Shown here piece by piece: positions 15,909 through 21,100 of a stretch of 21,100 nt of DNA (its first letter is position 1; every line of letters starts with the position of its first letter). Below the pieces are notes generated by a model, which did not search any database, was not told where the DNA came from, and saw only the letters and a list, made by a program, of their open reading frames with translations. A program made the translations under genes and the position numbers. This DNA is from Treponema sp. GTDB lineage: Bacteria; Spirochaetota; Spirochaetia; Treponematales; Breznakiellaceae. The stretch lies in the NCBI GenBank assembly GCA_031254385.1, contig JAIRUO010000190.1:1-21100 (forward strand), in the 5' to 3' direction.

Positions 15909-16973
15909 TCACGTTTTCGCACTACGCAACAGCAGCAGCCCGATTGCTATAAAAACAAAAACTGGAAACCATGCGCCCGCTACAGGCGGAATATATCCAA
16001 GCCTGGACATGATCATGCTGATCATCTCCATAACAAAAAAGACAACCGCCGCTGACAGACTGGCTAACAAGGTCATAAGCAGTATGTTCTTTTTAAAGCG
16101 TCCCCCCATGGAGATTGAAAGTATCATTACCACAAAAGAAGCGGTTGGAAAGGAGAAGCGGTGGTAATATTCAGAAAGCGCCGTAGAAACAGGAAGCCCT
16201 GCTGCGCGAAGATCATTTACCAATAGGCCAGCGTCCTTGATCTGGAGTTCCTCCGCATTGACCAAATTCCTTCTAAACGAATCAGGAGGATCGGTATAGG
16301 CGCTTGTAGGCTCCAAATTCCTGACGCGAAAAAAACTGTCTTTCCATTCATAAATAACAGCATTTACAAATTCCCAGTATTCTCCTGTCCAATAAGCCCT
16401 ATGCGCACGGATCAGGGAAACAAGATGACCGTCTTCGTCTTTTTCTATAATGAAAATCCCGTTAAGGCTATTGGTGTTAGTATCTAAAAAATCTACAGAA
16501 TAAATCAGGCTTCCGTTACGTGCTCTTATTACAATATCAGAGTTATTTTCCGTCCTTTCCTGATGGAGGAGGATTTCAGATAATTCGTTCTTCATTTTTA
16601 GAGTCGGAATAACTACCCTATCATCAAAGAAGAAGCTAAAAAAAGAAGCGATAATTCCAATAAAGAGAAACGGTACGCAGAAACGCCAAAAAGGGATGCC
16701 AGAGGCAAACACCGTAATTAGTTCATTGCGGCCGTAAAGACTTCCAAGAGTATAGGCTGTCGCAAAAAGAAGAGAAACAGGCAGCGAGTATGAAAGGCTT
16801 TTTGGCAGATAGTAAAGGCATACCCGAAGTATTTGGCTCAGGGCAACCTCATAATTAAGGTAGCGCCATAGGTTCATAAACAGATCAATTAATACAATAA
16901 TGAGCATAAACATGGAAAGTGAAATGAAGAAAAACGGGATAAATTGTTTGACAAGGTACCGGTCAAGTATCAT
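15909..16973 (-). CDS. lptG: LptF/LptG-family permease (YjgP/YjgQ), second copy
   Basis: 354 residues. The layout is that of the LptFG permeases: three N-terminal membrane helices (residues about 10-125, including FIPFFFISLSMFMLIIVLID and LPVSLLFATAYTLGSLYGRN), a periplasmic beta domain (about 130-265), and three C-terminal helices (about 270-350). In Gram-negative bacteria LptF and LptG form the ABC core that lifts LPS from the inner membrane. Assigning this copy as LptG rests on gene order and the shorter length, so F and G could be swapped. It starts 12 bases after the other copy. Treponemes lack classical LPS, so the lipid substrate here is uncertain. Confidence 0.85.
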   Translation of the reverse strand: MILDRYLVKQFIPFFFISLSMFMLIIVLIDLFMNLWRYLNYEVALSQILRVCLYYLPKSLSYSLPVSLLFATAYTLGSLYGRNELITVFASGIPFWRFCVPFLFIGIIASFFSFFFDDRVVIPTLKMKNELSEILLHQERTENNSDIVIRARNGSLIYSVDFLDTNTNSLNGIFIIEKDEDGHLVSLIRAHRAYWTGEYWEFVNAVIYEWKDSFFRVRNLEPTSAYTDPPDSFRRNLVNAEELQIKDAGLLVNDLRAAGLPVSTALSEYYHRFSFPTASFVVMILSISMGGRFKKNILLMTLLASLSAAVVFFVMEMISMIMSRLGYIPPVAGAWFPVFVFIAIGLLLLRSAKT

Positions 16974-16985
16974 ATTCCAATCCTA

Positions 16986-18254
16986 TCATTTTCTAATCCT
17001 CACAATGCACATTGAAAGGCCGATTACCCCTGCCAGAATGTTAGGCAGCCACATAGACCAGAAAGGAGAATAACCCAGGCGTACTCCCAGGGTCTGCCCA
17101 CTAATTAGAAGGATCCAATAGATCAAGGAAATAAGAATGCCAAACATGAACCCGACAGTTTGTCCGCTTCTTTTTGCGAGAAACCCCAAAGGCACGGCCA
17201 GAAATACAAAGAAAAAAGATCCAAATGGAATGGAAAATTTTTTGTAGTATTCAAGCCGGTAATTTTGAATAGTCCTGTCATCCTGCATTTCCCGAATAAA
17301 ATTGTATTCACGTAAATACGCGCTATAAAAATTACTCCTCCTGTTCCAGACTTCTCTTTCCGGGCCTTGCCGTAGGCTATCTTCTAGATTCAGGGCAGAG
17401 CTAAGGGATCTGCTAAAGCGATCATCAAGCCTTTGCCGGAGCTCTTCGTTTCTTGTCGTGATTTCCCCGCGTATATCGACTGAACTCATATTACTGGGCG
17501 TAATATATGACACCGCCTGCATAATATCTTCTTGAGGAACAAAATAACGGAGAAAGCCAGCGGCAGCGTAATCGTAATCTTCCCTGACTATTTCTTTAGA
17601 AGACTGTACAAAAGTATCGTACAGATCAAGGCTGATACCGTCTATCCCTGAGTCAACGAATTCCGCGTTATTGGCCATTATAATACGGCGCTCGCCGTCA
17701 CTAGTACGGTCAATAATAACAAGATCGTCAAAGGATCTGCCGTCCACGGCTCCGGTAATGATTACAGTATCCCTAAACCGTTTTACAGAATTGGGTTCCA
17801 GTTCCAGGGCCGGTGTAGTTGTAAGGATCTGCCGCCACAAACGCTGATATTGCACAGTACCTGCCGGAAGCAGCACATCATTCGTTAAAAAAGAAAGAAG
17901 AGAAATCGCAACTCCCACTATTATTACGGGAAGAAAAATATTTTTATACGAAAGCCCGGAAGACAGCATCACCAGAATTTCATTATCTGATGACATGCGG
18001 CCAATGGTCATTAAAATTCCCACGAGTGAAGCAAAGGGCGCGGATAATGCAATTATGTTGGGCAAGGCATAAAAGATGAGGAGGGCAACCTGATAAAACG
18101 GAACTCTTTTAGAAAGAATATCCTGAGCCACCAGGAGTAGCTGGTTTATAAAAAAAATAAAAAAGAAAAAAAGAAAAGCTACCAGGAAAGAAAACAGGGC
18201 CTCCCCTATTATATAGCGGAACATCGTTTTTGAAATTACTCTACGGCTTTCCAC
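16986..18254 (-). CDS. lptF: LptF/LptG-family permease (YjgP/YjgQ), first copy
   Basis: 422 residues from a GTG at 18254, preceded by AAGGAG four bases upstream and eight bases after the dut stop. N-terminal helices (residues about 15-125, such as FLVAFLFFFFIFFINQLLLV and the LPNIIALSAPFASLVGILMT segment), a long periplasmic beta domain (about 130-330) and C-terminal helices (about 335-420) match the family. The family motif around GRMSSDNEILVMLSSGLS is strong. It would pair with the next gene and an LptB-like ATPase encoded elsewhere. It is probably co-transcribed with dut and pnp. Confidence 0.88.
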   Translation of the reverse strand: MESRRVISKTMFRYIIGEALFSFLVAFLFFFFIFFINQLLLVAQDILSKRVPFYQVALLIFYALPNIIALSAPFASLVGILMTIGRMSSDNEILVMLSSGLSYKNIFLPVIIVGVAISLLSFLTNDVLLPAGTVQYQRLWRQILTTTPALELEPNSVKRFRDTVIITGAVDGRSFDDLVIIDRTSDGERRIIMANNAEFVDSGIDGISLDLYDTFVQSSKEIVREDYDYAAAGFLRYFVPQEDIMQAVSYITPSNMSSVDIRGEITTRNEELRQRLDDRFSRSLSSALNLEDSLRQGPEREVWNRRSNFYSAYLREYNFIREMQDDRTIQNYRLEYYKKFSIPFGSFFFVFLAVPLGFLAKRSGQTVGFMFGILISLIYWILLISGQTLGVRLGYSPFWSMWLPNILAGVIGLSMCIVRIRK

Positions 18255-18262
18255 ACCGCTCC

Positions 18263-18721
18263 TTATATGCCGGTGGAGCCAAACCCTCCGGCTCCCCGTT
18301 TTGTGTCTCCAAGGGCAAGGACTTCCTGTACGGGTATTTGTATAACTGGGGCAATCACAAGCTGTGCAACCCTGTCGCCGTTTTTTACTGTAAAAGAATC
18401 TTCCCCAAGATTGACAAGGATTACTTCCAGTTCTCCTCGGTAATCAGAATCAATGGTTCCGGGCGCATTAAGAACGGTAATTCCGTTACGCACGGCCAGG
18501 CCTGATCTGGGCCGAACTTGAGCTTCATAACCAAAGGGAATTTCCATAAAAAGGCCCGTAGGAATTTTTGCCCTTCCAAGGGGAGGAATTTTTACATCCT
18601 CCCCAAGAAAAGCTCGCAGATCCATTCCTGCGGCCCCTTCGGTTTCATACGCAGGAAGAACTGCGCCGGGCTTCTTTTGGATTTTCAGCGCAACCCCTGC
18701 CGAACTATCAATATCTGTCAT
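18263..18721 (-). CDS. dut: dUTP diphosphatase
   Basis: 152 residues from [15 protein letters not shown]. The enzyme splits dUTP to dUMP and pyrophosphate, keeping uracil out of DNA and feeding thymidylate synthesis. All five trimeric dUTPase motifs are present: [28 protein letters not shown] (catalytic Asp), [10 protein letters not shown] and the C-terminal arm [10 protein letters not shown]. The start is uncertain: in-frame ATGs at 18739, 18763 and further upstream lie inside pnp, and no strong ribosome-binding site distinguishes them. The chosen start gives normal family length and a 14-base overlap with the pnp end, implying coupled translation. Confidence 0.93.
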   Translation of the reverse strand: MTDIDSSAGVALKIQKKPGAVLPAYETEGAAGMDLRAFLGEDVKIPPLGRAKIPTGLFMEIPFGYEAQVRPRSGLAVRNGITVLNAPGTIDSDYRGELEVILVNLGEDSFTVKNGDRVAQLVIAPVIQIPVQEVLALGDTKRGAGGFGSTGI

Positions 18722-20927
18722 GCCGGCGTGGCCGGTCATCGCGCTTTGAGTCGTGCCTATCATCGCGCCTGCCGCCACCGTAGCGGTTATCCCGGCTTTC
18801 ATGTCTCTCCGGGCGAACATCGGTACTGGCGCCGTCCGGGTCTATAGCGTCAATATAGGAAAGGTTAAGGCGACCGGCTTTATCAATTTCTGTCAGTTTT
18901 ACGGGTATCTTGTCCCCTTCTTTGATTACGTCCGTAACCTGGTTAACCCGCTGGCGCGACAGCCTGGAAATGTGAACCAAGCCTTCCTTGCCTGGAAGTA
19001 TTTCCACAAAGGCGCCATAGTCCATTACGCGCTTTACAGTTCCCTGGTAAATCTTTCCCGGCTCCGGGTCAAGGACTATGCCAAGCACCGCAGCCTTCGC
19101 GTCTTCTGCGTCTTTGGAACTCTTGCCAAAGATGGTTACCGTACCATCGTCTTCGGTATTTATTTTTACGCTGTACTGCTCGCAAAGGGCCTTTACGTTC
19201 TTGCCGCCAGGCCCGATGAGTGCGCCGATCTTGTCAACATCAATACGCAGGGTAACAATTTTTGGTGCGTATTCGCTGATGGCCTCCGCCGGTTTGCTGA
19301 TAACCGCATTCATTATCGAAAGAATGTGGAGCCTGCCCCGCTTGGCCTGATCCAGGGCCTTTCGCATAATCTCCGGGCTTACCCCGGCTATCTTTATGTC
19401 CATCTGGAAACCGGTAATCCCGTCTTCTGTGCCTGCCACTTTGAAATCCATGTCGCCCAGATGATCTTCTTCGCCCAGAATATCAGAAAGCACCGCATAA
19501 CGGCTGTTGGCACCGGTTCCTTCGGTTATAAGCCCCATAGCAATACCGGCTACCGGCTTTTTCATGGGAACGCCCGCGTGGAGCATGGAAAGAGTTCCAC
19601 CGCAGACAGATGCCATCGAAGAAGAGCCGTTGGATTCCATAATCTCGGACACAACCCTGACTGTATAGGGGAATACGTCTTTTGAAGGAACCATAGCTTC
19701 CAGGGAGCGTCGCGCCAGGTTGCCGTGGCCAATTTCGCGGCGGCCAGTTCCTATGCGTCCCACTTCGCCCACAGAGTAAGGGGGGAAATTATAATGAAGG
19801 ATGAAATGCTCGCGCTTATCCCCTTCTATATCGTCATACACCTGTTCGTCAAACACGGTTCCAAGAGTGGTTACGGCCAGAGCCTGGGTTTCGCCCCTGG
19901 TGAACAGGGCGGAGCCGTGGGTGCGCCTTAAGATGCCAACTTCGCAAGTGATGTCCCTTATGTCTTCGGTGCCCCTGCCGTCCACACGGCGGCTATTGTC
20001 AAGAATTGAAGAGCGCAAAATCTCGTACTGAAGATCCTCAAAAAGGGCTTTGAAGAGTTTTTTCTGGTTTTCATCTTCCAGTTGAGAAGCGTATTGCTCG
20101 GCGATTTCCTTTTCCACCGCTTTAATGGCGTCATGGCGTTCCAGCTTGCCTTTAAGAAAGCATGCTGTTTCCAGCTTGGGTTTTGCCGCTGCCCTTATGG
20201 CATCGCCATTTTCCAAAACATGAGCAGTCTGGGTAAGCGGCAGTTTTGCTTTTCCTGCAAGCTCCCGGAGTTTTTCCTGAAGGCCGCAAAGCTCAATAAT
20301 AACCTTATGGGCCTTTTCCAGGGCATCGATCATTAAATCTTCGCTGACTTCTGCGGCCCCGCCTTCCACCATGGTAATGCCGTCCTTAGTACCGGCAACC
20401 ACAATTTCCATGGTCGATTTTTCGATTTGCTCATAAGTGGGATTGACTACCAGCTCATTGTCTACCGAACAAACGCGGACGCCCGCAATGGGCCCGTTAA
20501 AGGGTATATCCGAGATATGAACCGCCGCAGAAGAGGCAATTATGGAAAGCATATCCGGCGGATTGACCTGATCCGCAGAAACCGTCATTGGAACGATTTG
20601 GATTTCCCGGCCAAAGCTCTTTTCAAAAAGGGGCCTCATTGGCCTGTCTATGAGCCTGGAAACCAGTATCTCTTTGTCCTTGGGGCGGCTTTCCCGTTTG
20701 ATAAAACCGCCTGGAATCTTCCCGGCGGCGTAATACTTTTCGTTATAATCCACGGTAAGGGGGACATAATCCATCCCTTCCACGGATTCCGACGATGCGC
20801 AGACCGTGGCAATTACCGCTGATCCCGCATACTGGGCCAAAACAGAGCCATTGGCCTGTTTTGCGATTCTGCCGGTTTCAAGGATCAACTCCTCACCGGC
20901 TATTTGATATGTTACCTTTTGAATCAT
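18708..20927 (-). CDS. pnp: Polyribonucleotide nucleotidyltransferase (PNPase)
   Basis: 739 residues, normal to slightly long. PNPase degrades RNA 3' to 5' with phosphate and can also add tails. Order: first RNase PH domain (from residue 1, with [20 protein letters not shown]), helical linker, second RNase PH domain holding the catalytic stretch [22 protein letters not shown] domain with GPGGK (about 553-612), S1 domain (about 622-692, [20 protein letters not shown]), and then an Arg/Asp/His-rich tail of about 40 residues ([20 protein letters not shown]). The tail is probably disordered and RNA-binding. It starts two bases after the rpsO stop, the classic rpsO-pnp pair. Confidence 0.98.
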   Translation of the reverse strand: MIQKVTYQIAGEELILETGRIAKQANGSVLAQYAGSAVIATVCASSESVEGMDYVPLTVDYNEKYYAAGKIPGGFIKRESRPKDKEILVSRLIDRPMRPLFEKSFGREIQIVPMTVSADQVNPPDMLSIIASSAAVHISDIPFNGPIAGVRVCSVDNELVVNPTYEQIEKSTMEIVVAGTKDGITMVEGGAAEVSEDLMIDALEKAHKVIIELCGLQEKLRELAGKAKLPLTQTAHVLENGDAIRAAAKPKLETACFLKGKLERHDAIKAVEKEIAEQYASQLEDENQKKLFKALFEDLQYEILRSSILDNSRRVDGRGTEDIRDITCEVGILRRTHGSALFTRGETQALAVTTLGTVFDEQVYDDIEGDKREHFILHYNFPPYSVGEVGRIGTGRREIGHGNLARRSLEAMVPSKDVFPYTVRVVSEIMESNGSSSMASVCGGTLSMLHAGVPMKKPVAGIAMGLITEGTGANSRYAVLSDILGEEDHLGDMDFKVAGTEDGITGFQMDIKIAGVSPEIMRKALDQAKRGRLHILSIMNAVISKPAEAISEYAPKIVTLRIDVDKIGALIGPGGKNVKALCEQYSVKINTEDDGTVTIFGKSSKDAEDAKAAVLGIVLDPEPGKIYQGTVKRVMDYGAFVEILPGKEGLVHISRLSRQRVNQVTDVIKEGDKIPVKLTEIDKAGRLNLSYIDAIDPDGASTDVRPERHESRDNRYGGGRRDDRHDSKRDDRPRRHDRY

Positions 20928-20929
20928 AT

Positions 20930-21100
20930 TTACTTACGGAGCCCGAGTTCCTTTATGATAACGCGGTATTTTTCCAGATTAACGCGCTGAATGTATTTTA
21001 ACATCCGCCGTCTTTTACCGACCAAAATTAATAAGCTCCGCTGGCTGGACTTATCCTTCTTAAATTGTTTGCAATGCCCGGTGAGCTGGTTTATCCGCTC
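20930..21100 (-). CDS. rpsO: 30S ribosomal protein S15, C-terminal part
   Basis: The minus strand reads ERINQLTGHCKQFKKDKSSQ and then RSLLILVGKRRRMLKYIQRV, ending KELGLRK and TAA. This is the C-terminal 56 residues of S15, which binds 16S rRNA in the central domain of the small subunit. The family's LT-x-H, KKD-x2-S-x-R and LVG-(R/K)-RR motifs are visible. The first ~33 residues lie beyond the window. Only two bases separate its stop from the pnp start. Confidence 0.95.
   Translation of the reverse strand, partial: ERINQLTGHCKQFKKDKSSQRSLLILVGKRRRMLKYIQRVNLEKYRVIIKELGLRK

Noticed and set aside
18753..19685. 310-codon open frame antisense to pnp
   Set aside because: It lies wholly against strongly conserved PNPase sequence and shows no recognisable domain.

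Overview
The window looks like a chromosomal segment of a spirochaete, most likely a Treponema-type organism with moderate GC. The evidence is a very long TPR-containing GreA, many signal-peptide TPR proteins, and two LptF/LptG-type permeases beside rpsO-pnp-dut. This assignment comes from recognising gene families and architectures; no search was run.

Region 1 (1-4359): the 3' part of dtd on the + strand meets, tail to tail, a leftward cluster. That cluster runs rpe, then an exported TPR/coiled-coil protein, then an exported beta-rich protein, then a membrane TPR protein. The last three are packed with a 4-base overlap and a 5-base gap, as in one operon.

Region 2 (4389-9875, + strand): a promoter precedes a soluble TPR protein, then a 901-residue GreA fusion with a TPR-like and an SH3-like region. 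A membrane protein follows, with an outer von Willebrand A domain, a Pro/Thr repeat stalk of about 20 units, one membrane helix and a diverged FHA-like inner domain.

Region 3 (9885-12384, - strand): tgt overlaps an exported HEAT-repeat protein.

Region 4 (about 12400-15905): an AT-rich accessory island sits between lptG and tgt. One sampled 60-base line in it has about 27% G+C, against about 47% for a sampled line in greA. It holds three units, all leftward: a GNAT acetyltransferase, a Phd/ParE-type toxin-antitoxin pair, and a 505-residue protein that combines an EVE-like (PUA-fold) region with a PD-(D/E)xK nuclease domain. Each unit has its own TTGACA-N17-TAtaAT-type promoter. The GNAT and toxin-antitoxin modules are each bracketed by their own inward-facing inverted repeats that start with GTTA. 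A 68-base attC-like hairpin separates the toxin from the nuclease gene. Two diverged, inverted copies of a CACGGAG-type intergenic repeat mark the outer edges. I read this as a cassette-like mini defence island, possibly integron-derived, but no integrase is in the window.

Region 5 (15909-21100, - strand): rpsO (C-terminal part), pnp, dut and two LptF/LptG permeases are tightly packed and probably form one operon. The island appears to have been inserted downstream of it, between lptG and tgt.
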